Source: Marinitoga sp. 1197
GTDB lineage: Bacteria > Thermotogota > Thermotogae > Petrotogales > Petrotogaceae
Reading direction: 5' to 3'
DNA length: 64,000 nucleotides
Assembly (NCBI RefSeq): GCF_001021165.1
Contig: NZ_AZAY01000023.1
Span: 119,205-183,204 of the forward strand
Position 1 is the first letter of the stretch, and each line of letters opens with the position of its first letter. The notes below the pieces were generated by a model, which saw only the letters and a list, made by a program, of their open reading frames with translations, did not search any database and was not told the origin of the DNA. Positions 36,442 through 44,829 of this stretch are shown piece by piece. A program made the position numbers and the translations under genes.

Positions 36442-36891
36442 TTATTCTAAAGGTTCAACCTTTAATTTTATATCTCCTTTAACTCCTTCAGGTAATTTAA
36501 TTTTCAAAGTATATAAACCAATTTCTTTAATATTAACTTTTTCAGTGAACCATCTTTTATCAAAATCTATATTTGTAGATTCTTTTATTAATTTTGCTAT
36601 ATCATTCGCAGTAATAGAACCAAACAATTTACCATTAGAACCGGATTTTATCTTGATTTTATAAACTCTTTCCTGTAACTGCTTTAATAATTTTTCGTTT
36701 TTTTCTTTCCTTTTTTGTTTTACTTCATTTTTTATTTCCTGAATTTTTTTAACGTGTTTTATTTCTCCTTCTTTAGCTTCAACGGCTAATTTTCGAGGAA
36801 TTAAATAGTTTCTACCATAGCCATCAGAAACTTTTACAATCTCACCTTTTTTACCAACTTTAGCAACATCTTTTAATAACATAACTTTCAT
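36442..36891 (-). CDS. rplI: 50S ribosomal protein L9
   Basis: 149 residues from ATG 36891, eight bases after GGAGG. N-terminal MKVMLLKDVAKVGKKGEIVK and GYGRNYLIPRKLAVEA are diagnostic; a long connecting helix (KKIQEIKNEVKQKRKEK) and the C-terminal domain (NGKLFGSITANDIAKLI) follow. A terminator stands between rpsR and rplI, so its level may be set lower or from its own promoter. Confidence 0.97.
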   Translation of the reverse strand: MKVMLLKDVAKVGKKGEIVKVSDGYGRNYLIPRKLAVEAKEGEIKHVKKIQEIKNEVKQKRKEKNEKLLKQLQERVYKIKIKSGSNGKLFGSITANDIAKLIKESTNIDFDKRWFTEKVNIKEIGLYTLKIKLPEGVKGDIKLKVEPLE

Positions 36892-36952
36892 TTTATCAAC
36901 CTCCAATTTCCTCTAATTGTAAGTATATCATAAATTTTTTAAATTTTTTAAT

Positions 36953-36978
36953 AGAAAAAAAGGAGGCTATGCCTCCTA
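36953..36978 (-). terminator. Terminator between rpsR and rplI
   Basis: On the minus strand AGGAGGC-ATA-GCCTCCT followed by a run of seven T residues, directly behind the rpsR stop. The paired arms contain an AGGAGG sequence, but no ORF follows at the right distance. Confidence 0.85.
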
Positions 36979-37206
36979 TTAATCATTTATGAAAGGTAAT
37001 AATGCCATTTGCCTTGCCCTTTTTATCGCGGTTTTAACCATTCTCTGGTGTTTAGAGCAATTACCGTTTAATCTTTTAGGAATAATCTTTCCTTTCTCGT
37101 TTATAAAATCTTTTAATAAATCTGTATTTTTATAATCTATATATTCAACTTTCATTGAACACAATTTACATTTTTTTACTCTTCTTGGTCTTCTATTAAA
37201 TGCCAC
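36979..37206 (-). CDS. rpsR: 30S ribosomal protein S18
   Basis: 75 residues from GTG 37206, eight bases behind AGGAGG; the GTG nine bases earlier lies inside the SD site. Keeps the zinc-binding pattern CKLC ... CSKH (C-plus form), which many mesophiles have lost, then the standard [18 protein letters not shown] end. Order rpsF-ssb-rpsR is the classic bacterial arrangement. Confidence 0.97.
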   Translation of the reverse strand: MAFNRRPRRVKKCKLCSMKVEYIDYKNTDLLKDFINEKGKIIPKRLNGNCSKHQRMVKTAIKRARQMALLPFIND

Positions 37207-37218
37207 TATATTCACCTC

Positions 37219-37725
37219 CTAAAAATTTGGTGGGGTATCATCATCCATACTATCATCATCGATAGGAAAAAATTCAGGAAATTTCTCATCTGAGAATTCT
37301 CCGATATCATCAGAAACTTCATCAATAGTCGGCTCAATCACTTCTATTTTTGAATTGTTCTCAAAATTATCTGTTATATAAGCATCTCTACTGGCTTTTG
37401 ATTCCATAAATTGTATATTTGTTGCTGAAACTTCTGTTCTTTCTCTATAATTATTGTTTTGGTCTCTCCAGCTATTAACCCTTAAAGCACCTTCAACAAG
37501 GATCAAAACCCCTTTTTTTAAATAATTTTCAGCAAATTCAGCTTTTTTCCCAAATACAACAATTCTGATAAAATCAGTCTTTTGACCATTAAAATCGTTA
37601 TTCCAATTCGGACGGTCAACAGCTAAAGTAAAATTAGCAACTTTATCACCTGAAGTAGTCATACGTACTTCCGGATCACGAGTTAATCGACCAACTAATA
37701 TAACCCTATTAAATGAATAACTCAT
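37219..37725 (-). CDS. ssb: Single-stranded DNA-binding protein
   Basis: 168 residues. N-terminal OB fold (NRVILVGRLTRDPEVRMTTS, FTLAVDRP, FIRIVVFGKKAEFAENYLKK, VEGALRVNSWRDQ), an acidic flexible linker, and a C-terminal tip DDDTPPNF, a variant of the DDDIPF docking peptide for partner proteins. Between rpsF and rpsR as in most bacteria. Confidence 0.96.
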   Translation of the reverse strand: MSYSFNRVILVGRLTRDPEVRMTTSGDKVANFTLAVDRPNWNNDFNGQKTDFIRIVVFGKKAEFAENYLKKGVLILVEGALRVNSWRDQNNNYRERTEVSATNIQFMESKASRDAYITDNFENNSKIEVIEPTIDEVSDDIGEFSDEKFPEFFPIDDDSMDDDTPPNF

Positions 37726-37738
37726 AATTTCATCCCTA

Positions 37739-38125
37739 TCATTCTTCAGAGTTTACTGGTTCTTCAACAACAACTTCTTTATTTTCTTCGGCTTTTTTCT
37801 GTTTGATTTTTTCAGCTTTTTCTAAATCTTCTCTTCTAAAAACTTGCCATCTGAAAGTGTTCTGGCTGTTAATTCTAAACAAGCCATCCAATACATTAAC
37901 TTTGTCAGGAGTAGCCTTAAATATTCCCCAAGTATAATCTCCTTCTGTATATCCTTGATGGGTTCTATAAGCTAATTTTCTCATACCCCATCTTTCCCAA
38001 TGTTGAATTTCTCCACCTACTTTTTCTTCAATCCAGTTTTTAACCTTTTCAATTTCGTTGTTTCTGTTTTCTTCAGATAATTCTGGAGAAACAATAAACA
38101 TCACTTCATAAATCCTTTCCTTCAT
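37739..38125 (-). CDS. rpsF: 30S ribosomal protein S6
   Basis: 128 residues. RIYEVMFIVSPELSEENRNN, GMRKLAYRTHQGYTEGDYTW and the C-terminal FRWQVFRRED are typical of S6, followed by a Lys/Glu-rich tail (about 100-128). Binds S18 in the small subunit platform. GAGGAGGTGT lies before ATG 38125; first gene of the operon. Confidence 0.96.
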   Translation of the reverse strand: MKERIYEVMFIVSPELSEENRNNEIEKVKNWIEEKVGGEIQHWERWGMRKLAYRTHQGYTEGDYTWGIFKATPDKVNVLDGLFRINSQNTFRWQVFRREDLEKAEKIKQKKAEENKEVVVEEPVNSEE

Positions 38126-38183
38126 TACTACACCTCCTCGGACAATTTTGGCCCCTAAATAAGAGCGGAATTTTCACTATAGT

Positions 38184-38192
38184 ATTATACCA
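38184..38192 (-). promoter_or_regulatory. Putative rpsF operon promoter (extended -10)
   Basis: Minus strand TGgTATAAT (38192-38184); no convincing -35 box at 16-18 bases. Lies about 60 bases before rpsF. Confidence 0.5.
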
Positions 38193-38259
38193 GAAAAATA
38201 GATTATCTGAAAAAAATTAACCTAATGTTATTCAAATTAATAACTATTTGAAACTAAAA

Positions 38260-38288
38260 TTGAATCTTTTGAAAAATTATGCTATACT
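38260..38288 (+). promoter_or_regulatory. Promoter of the exonuclease-phoH unit
   Basis: TTGAAT (38260-38265), 17-base spacer, TATACT (38283-38288), 21 bases before ATG 38310; GGAGG lies between. Confidence 0.7.
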
Positions 38289-38309
38289 TAAAATGTAGGA
38301 GGTATTAAT

Positions 38310-38876
38310 ATGTATAATCTTGAAACACAAGTTTTTGTTTCATTTGATCTGGAAACTACTGGGTTAAAACCAGATTTAGGAGACAGAATTATCGAAATAG
38401 CAGCTATTCCTATATATAATGGTAAAATAAAAAGGAAATATGAGTTTCATACATTAGTTAATCCTAAAATAAAAATACCTGTCGAAGGTTCTCAATTTCA
38501 TAAATTAAATAATAAAGATATAGAAAACGCACCAACAATTATGGAAATTTTTCCTAAATTTAAAGAGTATATTTCAAATACAGTACTTGTATCACATAAT
38601 GCGAAAATGGATATGTTATTTTTAGACGTAGCTGCTAAAGAAAGTGGAATATTACCAGTTGAAAATTATTATATAGATACATTAGAAATAGCCAAAGCAT
38701 TATTAGAAAAAGGTCCATACTCATTAGAATCTTTATCAAAAAGGTTTCATATTTATATAGGTAAATCTCATAGGGCATATGAAGATGCATTAATGACAGC
38801 AAAACTGTTTTTAGTTTTTATTAATAATTTTGGTTTAAAAAGTTTAGGGGATTTTATAAAAAAATGGAGGGGATAA
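38310..38876 (+). CDS. DnaQ-like 3'-5' exonuclease (DEDDh)
   Basis: 188 residues. Exo I FDLETTGL with D13 and E15, Exo II HNAKMDMLFLD with D101, Exo III HRAYEDA with H154 and D159, the complete DEDDh set. It is a stand-alone exonuclease domain; could be a polymerase III proofreading (epsilon) subunit or an RNase T/ oligoribonuclease-type enzyme. The tail (KSLGDFIKKWRG) is too short for a polymerase-binding domain. One base before the PhoH gene. Confidence 0.9.
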   Translation: MYNLETQVFVSFDLETTGLKPDLGDRIIEIAAIPIYNGKIKRKYEFHTLVNPKIKIPVEGSQFHKLNNKDIENAPTIMEIFPKFKEYISNTVLVSHNAKMDMLFLDVAAKESGILPVENYYIDTLEIAKALLEKGPYSLESLSKRFHIYIGKSHRAYEDALMTAKLFLVFINNFGLKSLGDFIKKWRG

Positions 38877-38877
38877 T

Positions 38878-40158
38878 ATGGTAAAAAATTATGTATTAGA
38901 CACTAATGTTTTAATTCATGATCCAAAAGCAATGTTTAATTTTGAAGACAATAATGTCATTATACCATTTCCAGTAATAGAGGAAATAGATAATCTTAAA
39001 ACACGTGGTGAGCGAACAGGTGCTGCAGCGAGAGAAGTTAATAGAATTTTAGACAATTTAAGAAAAGAAGGTAGTTTGCAGAAAGGAATAAAATTAGAAA
39101 ATGGTGGAATGCTAAAAATAACAACTTTAGAAGAAAATGGAATAAAAATCCCTCATTATTTAGGAAAAAAAATGGATGATTGGATATTATTATATGCACT
39201 GAAGTTAAAAAAAGAAAGTAATATACCGACTTATTTGGTTACTAAAGATTTAAATTTAAGAATAAAAGCTGAAGCTCTTGGGATTGAAGCACAGGATTAT
39301 TTGACAGATCGTATTGAATACAAAAATTATTTTACAGGATTTGTTGAACTTAAAGTTGATAAAAAAATTATTGAAAAAGAAAAGATTAATTATAATTTAT
39401 TAAATTTAAATGAAAAACCATATCCAAATACGTATTTTGATTTAAATGATGGAAATTATTACAGATATTCAGAAAAAGAGAAAGCTTTAATAAAATTGGA
39501 TATATCATATTTTACAGAAATATTTGGAATTAATCCAAGAAATAGAGAACAAATATTTGCATTTGATGCATTATTTAATGATGAAATACCCTTGGTAACT
39601 CTTGTTGGTAGTGCGGGGACAGGTAAGACATTGCTTGCATTAGCAATAGGGCTTAGCAAAGTTTTAGATGAAAAAAAATATAAAAAATTATTAGTATCAA
39701 AACCAATAGTTCCAGTTGGAAAAGATATTGGCTATTTGCCAGGTTCTGTCCAAGAAAAAATGAGACCCTGGTTACAACCTATATATGATAATTTAGATTT
39801 TTTATTTCAGGGAAAAGGAAAAAAACCTGATGAATATTTAGAAAAAAGAGAAATATTAGAAATAGAAGTATTATCTTATATAAGAGGAAGATCCATTCCA
39901 GAACAATATATGATAATAGATGAGGCGCAAAATCTCACACCGCATGAAATAAAAACAATTATAACAAGAGTTGGGGAAAATACAAAAATAATATTAACTG
40001 GAGATCCTTTTCAAATAGATAATCCTTATTTGGGTTTTTCATCCAATGGTTTAATTTATGTTTCTTCTAAATTTAAAAATTCAGATTTAGCAGCGCATAT
40101 ATATTTGTTAAAAGGTGAGAGATCAGAGTTAGCAACTAAAGCCGCAGAGCTTTTGTAA
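38878..40158 (+). CDS. PIN-PhoH fusion ATPase (PhoH2/YlaK type)
   Basis: 426 residues. N-terminal PIN ribonuclease domain (about 1-150: VLDTNVLIHDP with D8, PFPVIEEIDNLK, TGAAAREVNR, LVTKDLNLRIKA) and a C-terminal PhoH ATPase domain with Walker A GSAGTGKT (244-251), KPIVPVGKDIGYLPG and Walker B MIIDEAQNLTPHE. PhoH2 proteins of this layout are RNA helicase/ribonucleases. Follows the exonuclease by one base, so both may serve RNA or DNA turnover. Confidence 0.94.
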   Translation: MVKNYVLDTNVLIHDPKAMFNFEDNNVIIPFPVIEEIDNLKTRGERTGAAAREVNRILDNLRKEGSLQKGIKLENGGMLKITTLEENGIKIPHYLGKKMDDWILLYALKLKKESNIPTYLVTKDLNLRIKAEALGIEAQDYLTDRIEYKNYFTGFVELKVDKKIIEKEKINYNLLNLNEKPYPNTYFDLNDGNYYRYSEKEKALIKLDISYFTEIFGINPRNREQIFAFDALFNDEIPLVTLVGSAGTGKTLLALAIGLSKVLDEKKYKKLLVSKPIVPVGKDIGYLPGSVQEKMRPWLQPIYDNLDFLFQGKGKKPDEYLEKREILEIEVLSYIRGRSIPEQYMIIDEAQNLTPHEIKTIITRVGENTKIILTGDPFQIDNPYLGFSSNGLIYVSSKFKNSDLAAHIYLLKGERSELATKAAELL

Positions 40159-40226
40159 AAAATATGTAAGATATATAATGTAAAATATAAAAACAAAAAA
40201 TGTTTTACATATTTGGAGGTGCTGAA

Positions 40227-40472
40227 GTGAAAACAGATGTGAAAGAATATGATATATATGTAAAAGTAAAACGAGAAGATATACATTTAGTTACATATTT
40301 GCTTGAATCAGTTGATAATTTAATGAATGTGAGAAATGTAATTGAAAATAATCTAATGAAAATAATAAGTCCAAAGGATACATTGGATGAATCTTTGAAA
40401 TTAATAAATTCATTAAAAGAAATGGCAGATTTGGAGGTTGTAAGGGTTGAACCCAACAACGGAGAAGTTTAA
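40227..40472 (+). CDS. DUF4911 family protein
   Basis: 81 residues from GTG 40227, six bases after GGAGGTG. Ferredoxin-like small domain with YVKVKREDIHLVTYLLESVD at the start and a hydrophobic core, as in DUF4911 of Thermotogota and clostridia. Function unknown. Its end overlaps the tandem HAD gene by 26 bases, and its last codons hold that gene's SD site, so the two are coupled. Confidence 0.75.
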   Translation: MKTDVKEYDIYVKVKREDIHLVTYLLESVDNLMNVRNVIENNLMKIISPKDTLDESLKLINSLKEMADLEVVRVEPNNGEV

Positions 40473-41508
40473 AAAAAATATTTATAATATTATACCAGTT
40501 CCATACGAACATCATCCAACTATTTTTGATATAGATTATTTGAAATTAAAAAAATTAGGATTTAATACTTTGCTATTTGATTATGATTTTACATTAGCCC
40601 CATGGAAACAGCCTATAGATAATAAGACAGTTGATCTTTTTAAAAAATTATATGAAATGGGATTTAAAATTGCAGTTGTATCTAATGGACCAGAAAAAAG
40701 AATCAAAAATGTAAAAGAAAAAATGAGAGAAAAAGTTAAAATATATTGGAAAATGAAAAAACCATTTTCCGAAAAAATAAAAAAAGTATTGGAAGATTTA
40801 GATTCTCGTCCAAAAAATACTGTTTTAATAGGGGATCTGTTTTTTACAGATATTTTGGTAGGAAATAAAAATGGATTATATACAATATTAGTTAATCCAT
40901 ACACTTATGAAATAGATTCCTTTTATAAAAAAATAGCTGCAATAGTCTCGAAATCTTTATACTTCATTTTTTTCTATACATTTGGATGGTTGTTTAGAGT
41001 TATGGATTTAGCTGTCCCTAATGAATTTGCTGAAACTATTTTTGATATAGATTACAAAAAATTAAAGCAAAAGGATTATAAATTATTAATATTCGATTTT
41101 GATAATACTTTAACTACATGGCGCTCTGAAAAATTACCAGATGATATTATTGAATTATTTGGCGAATTGTCTAAAGATTTTAAAATCATGATAGCATCAA
41201 ATGGTAAAGAATATAGATTTGATAATATAAAAAAGCAGTTAGAAATGTATAACATAAAAGTTATGGGTTATTCGTTAAAACCGCTTCCCTTTAGGATAAA
41301 GAAAAGAGTTCAAGAATTTAATATTGAATCGACACATGTAGTTTTAATAGGTGATCAGCTATTTACAGATATTATTGCTGGTAATAAAAATGGTTTTTAC
41401 ACGATAAAAGTAGAACCAATATCTTCAAGAGAAAGGTTTTTTACTAAAATTTTGAGATTTTTTGAAAAGATAAGTATAAAAACAATGCGAGAAAAACCAA
41501 AATTTTAG
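40447..41508 (+). CDS. Tandem YqeG-like HAD phosphatase
   Basis: 353 residues formed by two YqeG-type HAD (IIIA) copies. Copy 1 (about 24-155): [15 protein letters not shown], catalytic DYDFT at 45-49, VSN at 78-80, GDLFFTD at 129-135. Copy 2 (about 196-330): [20 protein letters not shown] at 217-221, ASN, GDQLFTD. A hydrophobic/amphipathic stretch (about 160-187) links them. Single-copy YqeG acts on phosphatidylglycerophosphate-like or unknown substrates; the doubling is unusual. Starts at TTG 40447, eight bases after GGAGG; no ATG is near. Confidence 0.83.
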   Translation: MNPTTEKFKKNIYNIIPVPYEHHPTIFDIDYLKLKKLGFNTLLFDYDFTLAPWKQPIDNKTVDLFKKLYEMGFKIAVVSNGPEKRIKNVKEKMREKVKIYWKMKKPFSEKIKKVLEDLDSRPKNTVLIGDLFFTDILVGNKNGLYTILVNPYTYEIDSFYKKIAAIVSKSLYFIFFYTFGWLFRVMDLAVPNEFAETIFDIDYKKLKQKDYKLLIFDFDNTLTTWRSEKLPDDIIELFGELSKDFKIMIASNGKEYRFDNIKKQLEMYNIKVMGYSLKPLPFRIKKRVQEFNIESTHVVLIGDQLFTDIIAGNKNGFYTIKVEPISSRERFFTKILRFFEKISIKTMREKPKF

Positions 41509-41518
41509 GAGGGGGAGA

Positions 41519-41974
41519 ATGTCAATAGATAAAGAAGTATACGGTAGCAAGATGAAAAGTGTAACGAAATATTTATGGTTTAATACTGAAAAAAGTATTG
41601 ATATAATATATTTAACAGATGAAGTAAAAAAGTTTGTTAGTGAGTCTAATATTATAGATGGGTATGTTCTTGTTTCGGCTATGCATTTAACAGCTGCTGT
41701 GTATATAAATGATTATGAGTCAGGATTAATTGAAGATATAAAAGAATGGCTGGAAAAGTTAGCGCCACAGAATTATCCTTATAAACATCATAGAACTGGA
41801 GAAATAAATGGACATGCGCATTTAAAAAATCTAATAATGCACCATCAGGTTATAGTTCCAATTACGGATGGAGAATTGGATCTTGGTCCATGGCAGGAAA
41901 TTTTTTATGCAGAATTTGATGGTAAAAGACGAAAAAGGGTTATATTAAAAGCATTTGGGATAATAAAATCATAA
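41519..41974 (+). CDS. YjbQ/UPF0047 family protein (second copy)
   Basis: 151 residues with [19 protein letters not shown], the [15 protein letters not shown] block ([20 protein letters not shown]) and [20 protein letters not shown]. This is the more archaeal-like YjbQ form and only distantly like the copy at 27155. AGGAGGGGGAG precedes ATG 41519. Role unproven, possibly thiamine-phosphate related. Confidence 0.88.
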   Translation: MSIDKEVYGSKMKSVTKYLWFNTEKSIDIIYLTDEVKKFVSESNIIDGYVLVSAMHLTAAVYINDYESGLIEDIKEWLEKLAPQNYPYKHHRTGEINGHAHLKNLIMHHQVIVPITDGELDLGPWQEIFYAEFDGKRRKRVILKAFGIIKS

Positions 41975-41988
41975 AATGGGTGATTAAA

Positions 41989-43128
41989 GTGGAAAGCAAT
42001 ATTACTTTTCCTAAAGGATTTTTGTGGGGGAATACAATTTCTTCATATCAAATTGAAAAAATGAATGATAAAACTAATTGGGATTTATGGCAAAAGAAAG
42101 GCCATATAAGAGATGGGACTAGTTTATCTATTTTAAATAATATGAATATAAATTTATTTAATGAAATATTAGAGGTCTCAAAAGTTGCCGGATATAACTC
42201 TCTCTCTTTTTCTTTTGAATGGGCAAAAATATATCCTGAAATGAATTTTATTAATTATAAAAAGCTTGAAAGTTATAAAAATTTTATTATAAAATTGAAA
42301 AAAAATAAAATTGAACCTATCGTTATTTTAAATTATTACACATTACCAATATGGTTTGAAGAAAAAGGCGGGTTTAGTAAAGAAAAAAACTTTAAATTTT
42401 TTATTGAATATGTTGAAAATATATTAAACTATATAGGGGATATAGTCGATTACTATATAACTTTTTTTGAACCTGATAAATATATAAAAAAGACATTTGA
42501 AGAAAAAAGTTTTCCGCATTCAAAAAATAATGACACAGAAAAAAAAGATAAAATTATAAAAAATTTTTATGATTTACATAAAGATATATATTTTTTAATA
42601 AAGAAAAAGAATAAATATTCTAAAATCTCTTTTACAAAAAATATTACATATGATGAGTTCGATTTTAGAAAAAATAATTTATTGAAATACTTGGATTTTA
42701 TATCTATTAGTTATGATGGAAATAGTGTTTATGATACTTCTAAACCAGTTCAAAAAGATGATATTGGAAAGAATATAAATTCAGATGTAATTTTAGAATA
42801 TTTATTGAAAATAAAATCTTTAGATAAACCTATTCTAATATTATCAACAGGGATTGCTGATGAAAATGATATATACAGAGCGACTTTTTTAATTAAAATA
42901 TTAACTAATATATATAAAGCATTAAGAAAAGATGTAAAAGTTTTTGGATTTCATCATAAAACAATTTTTGATTTATTTGAATGGGAATATGGTTTTTCTG
43001 CTAAATATGGATTATATGAACTTGATTATGAAAATTCTAAAATTCATATAAGATCAAGTGGAAAAATATATTCTAATATTATCAATAATAATGGAATCCC
43101 GTCTTATTTGGAAAAATATACTCAATAA
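41989..43128 (+). CDS. GH1-like protein lacking the catalytic nucleophile
   Basis: 379 residues, shorter than active family 1 glycosidases (about 450-490). The fold is clear from FPKGFLWGNTISSYQIE (7-23), FSFEWAKIYPE, and the end FEWEYGFSAKYGLYELDY. But the acid/base motif TFNEP is TFFEP (E161 kept, Asn lost), the HWDLP motif is NYYTLP, and the nucleophile motif TENG-IAD reads LSTG-IAD (Ser 286 in place of Glu). So normal retaining hydrolysis is unlikely; a binding protein or other activity is possible. Start GTG 41989 after GGGTGA; GTG 41980 is the alternative. Confidence 0.8.
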   Translation: MESNITFPKGFLWGNTISSYQIEKMNDKTNWDLWQKKGHIRDGTSLSILNNMNINLFNEILEVSKVAGYNSLSFSFEWAKIYPEMNFINYKKLESYKNFIIKLKKNKIEPIVILNYYTLPIWFEEKGGFSKEKNFKFFIEYVENILNYIGDIVDYYITFFEPDKYIKKTFEEKSFPHSKNNDTEKKDKIIKNFYDLHKDIYFLIKKKNKYSKISFTKNITYDEFDFRKNNLLKYLDFISISYDGNSVYDTSKPVQKDDIGKNINSDVILEYLLKIKSLDKPILILSTGIADENDIYRATFLIKILTNIYKALRKDVKVFGFHHKTIFDLFEWEYGFSAKYGLYELDYENSKIHIRSSGKIYSNIINNNGIPSYLEKYTQ

Positions 43129-43144
43129 AAGTATTATTAAAAAT

Positions 43145-43174
43145 AATAAAAGCAGGCTTTAGCCTGCTTTTATT
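43145..43174. terminator. Bidirectional terminator between GH1-like and ferritin genes
   Basis: 13-bp perfect stem AATAAAAGCAGGC / GCCTGCTTTTATT with loop TTTA; T-rich on both strands. Confidence 0.9.
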
Positions 43175-43178
43175 ATTT

Positions 43179-43688
43179 TTAATTTTCACTTGGAATTTGG
43201 AAAGTTCTTGAAGATAATTCTCTATCTAACATAAATAATGCATTAGGATTATTTTTTATTAGCTCTAATTTAGCAATTATTTCTTCATCATTAGCTTCTT
43301 CTTCGACCTGTTCGTCTATGTACCATTGTAAGAAATTAAATGTGGCTCTATCATGCTCTTTTTCAGCTAAATCCACAAGGTCATTGATGCATTTAGTAAT
43401 ATGTTTTTCATGCTCTAAAGTTTCTTTAAAAACATCAAGGGGTGAATTCCATTCGTGTTTTGGTTTTTGTATCTCAAAAAGTTCTACACTTCCACCTCTT
43501 TCCAATAAATATCTATACATTTTCATAGCATGAAAAGTCTCTTCTTGATATTGAACGTTCATCCAGTTAGCAAAACCTTTTAAACCTTTCCTTTCAAAAT
43601 ATGCAGCCATGGATAAATATAAATAAGCGGAGAACAGTTCTTCATTTATTTGCTTATTTAAAGCTTCTTCCATATTTTTTGATATCAT
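43179..43688 (-). CDS. Ferritin (non-haem)
   Basis: 169 residues, bacterial FtnA type. Ferroxidase ligands are visible: E in INEELFSAYLYLSMAAY, the QEETFHAMKMY helix (E-x-x-H) and E94-region ETLEHEKHI, plus QWYIDEQVEEE in helix D. Stores iron as ferric core; fits with the feo operon at the window start. AGGAGGGG precedes ATG 43688. Confidence 0.95.
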   Translation of the reverse strand: MISKNMEEALNKQINEELFSAYLYLSMAAYFERKGLKGFANWMNVQYQEETFHAMKMYRYLLERGGSVELFEIQKPKHEWNSPLDVFKETLEHEKHITKCINDLVDLAEKEHDRATFNFLQWYIDEQVEEEANDEEIIAKLELIKNNPNALFMLDRELSSRTFQIPSEN

Positions 43689-43722
43689 AAAATCCCCTCC
43701 TTGTAATTTTTGTTATATTATA

Positions 43723-43751
43723 ATTATACCATTTTTATATTAAGAAAGCAA
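43723..43751 (-). promoter_or_regulatory. Ferritin promoter
   Basis: Minus strand TTGCTT (43751-43746), 17-base spacer and extended -10 TGgTATAAT (TATAAT at 43728-43723). Back to back with the transporter leader promoter at 43794. Confidence 0.65.
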
Positions 43752-43793
43752 AATCACGTTTAAGTTAATAGAATGTTAATAATACAAACTTAG

Positions 43794-43822
43794 TTGACAT
43801 GAAAAGTATTTTATGATATAAT
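43794..43822 (+). promoter_or_regulatory. Promoter of the transporter leader
   Basis: TTGACA (43794-43799), 17-base spacer, TATAAT (43817-43822) preceded by TGA (extended -10). Predicted start near 43829, giving a leader RNA of about 180 bases up to the terminator at 44008. Confidence 0.88.
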
Positions 43823-43861
43823 TGTAAAAATTTAGATTGTGAAAAAACAGGAGGAAATAGT

Positions 43862-43948
43862 ATGAAAAATTTATATACAATAATTAATAGCAATTCAAAT
43901 ATAATATTAAGACATCATTCAAGGTGTGGCCTCGTGCTGACACCTTGA
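43862..43948 (+). CDS. Leader peptide of the amino-acid transporter operon (28 aa)
   Basis: ATG 43862 stands seven bases after AGGAGG (43849-43854), as good an SD site as any gene here. The 28-residue ORF begins MKNLYTIINSNSN and has R17-H18-H19-S20-R21 encoded at 43910-43924, just where the first pairing segment of the attenuator begins (43921). It stops at TGA 43946-43948 within segment B. Not a homologue of any protein; its interest is regulatory. The run of basic-residue codons suggests sensing of charged tRNA-His/tRNA-Arg. Confidence 0.65.
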   Translation: MKNLYTIINSNSNIILRHHSRCGLVLTP

Positions 43949-44008
43949 GTTGTCGTATTTGCTCAAGGAAAATCAGAGGCCACACCATATAAGGTGTGGC
44001 TTTTTTTT
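43921..44008 (+). promoter_or_regulatory. Transcription attenuator of the transporter operon
   Basis: Five segments: A 43921-43933 (AAGGTGTGGCCTC), B 43940-43949, C 43962-43968, D 43976-43986, E 43993-44000. Possible pairings: A:B AAGGTGT/ACACCTT (7 bp); B:C CCTTGAG/CTCAAGG (7 bp); A:D GGTGTGGCCTC/GAGGCCACACC (11 bp); D:E GCCACACC/GGTGTGGC (8 bp) followed by eight T, an intrinsic terminator. A:D (enclosing B:C) and A:B plus D:E exclude each other. Same design as 46543-46639. Confidence 0.85.
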
Positions 44009-44051
44009 ATATAAAATCAAATCAAATATTTTTTTAGAGGAGGGAGATATT

Positions 44052-44828
44052 ATGAAAAAGTTAGTTGTATTATTATTCGTTATTATGAGTATTATGAGCG
44101 TTTTTGGAGGGAAAATTGAAGAAATACAAAAACGAGGTGTTTTATTAGTTGGTCAGGATCCAGCATATGCTCCGTTTTATGGGGTTAATACAAAAGGTGA
44201 AAGAATTGGATATGAAGTGGAATTAGCAAAAATGATGGCAGAAGTATTAGGAGTAAAAGTTAAATTTGTTATTACAAATTGGGATGGAATAATACCAGCA
44301 TTATTGGCTGACAAATTTGATTTTATATTGGCCGGGATGACAATAACTCCAGAAAGAGCTTTGAAAGTAAACTTTACAATTCCATATTATGAAACTGGAC
44401 AGATAATATTTTATAATAGTGAGAAATATCCAGATGGAATAACAAAAGAAGATTTAGAAAAAATGGAGAAAAAAGCTAAAATAGCAGTTCAATTAGGTAC
44501 TACAGGAGAATTTACAGCTAAAAAATTATTCCCTAAAGCACAGATTTTGACTTTTGAAACAGTTGATGCTGCAGCTTATCAGATAATTACCAAAAAAGCA
44601 GATGTATTGATTTTTGATGAATTATATTATGGTTCTATTTCAAAAAAATATCCTGCAATAAAAACAACTAAAAATTTATTAAATAAAGAAAACCTTGGGA
44701 TAGCTATAAAAAAAGAAAATATAGATTTGTTATTATGGTTAAATACATTTATTGAATGTAAAAAAACAGATGGAACATTGGAACAATTAAAACAAAAATG
44801 GATGGTTGATTATGATTGGAGTGAATAG
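44052..44828 (+). CDS. Amino-acid ABC transporter substrate-binding protein
   Basis: 258 residues from ATG 44052 after GAGGAGGGAG. Signal peptide about 1-18. SBP family 3: VLLVGQDPAYAPFYGVN, GYEVELAKMMAEVLGVKVKF, the ligand-contact segment AGMTITPERALKVNFTIPYY (Arg binds the alpha-carboxylate) and GTTGEFTAKK. No lipobox is seen, so it may be free in the periplasm or anchored by its signal. Binds polar amino acids; Arg/His are suggested only by the leader peptide codons. First gene of a three-gene importer. Confidence 0.92.
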   Translation: MKKLVVLLFVIMSIMSVFGGKIEEIQKRGVLLVGQDPAYAPFYGVNTKGERIGYEVELAKMMAEVLGVKVKFVITNWDGIIPALLADKFDFILAGMTITPERALKVNFTIPYYETGQIIFYNSEKYPDGITKEDLEKMEKKAKIAVQLGTTGEFTAKKLFPKAQILTFETVDAAAYQIITKKADVLIFDELYYGSISKKYPAIKTTKNLLNKENLGIAIKKENIDLLLWLNTFIECKKTDGTLEQLKQKWMVDYDWSE

Positions 44829-44829
44829 A

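Noticed and set aside
40153..40179. Promoter TTGTAA/TATAAT before the DUF4911 gene
   Set aside because: Spacer of 15 bases; possible but not strong enough to list as a feature.
43829..44008. T-box riboswitch in front of the transporter
   Set aside because: The leader is too short for Stem I with a specifier loop, and the conserved T-box sequence (GGGUGGUACCGCG type) is absent; AAGGTGTGGCC only superficially recalls it. A leader ORF with SD site is present instead.
43950..44051. Extended N-terminus of the binding protein from 43950
   Set aside because: This stretch is the attenuator hairpin region; the real start is ATG 44052 with GAGGAGGGAG and a signal peptide.
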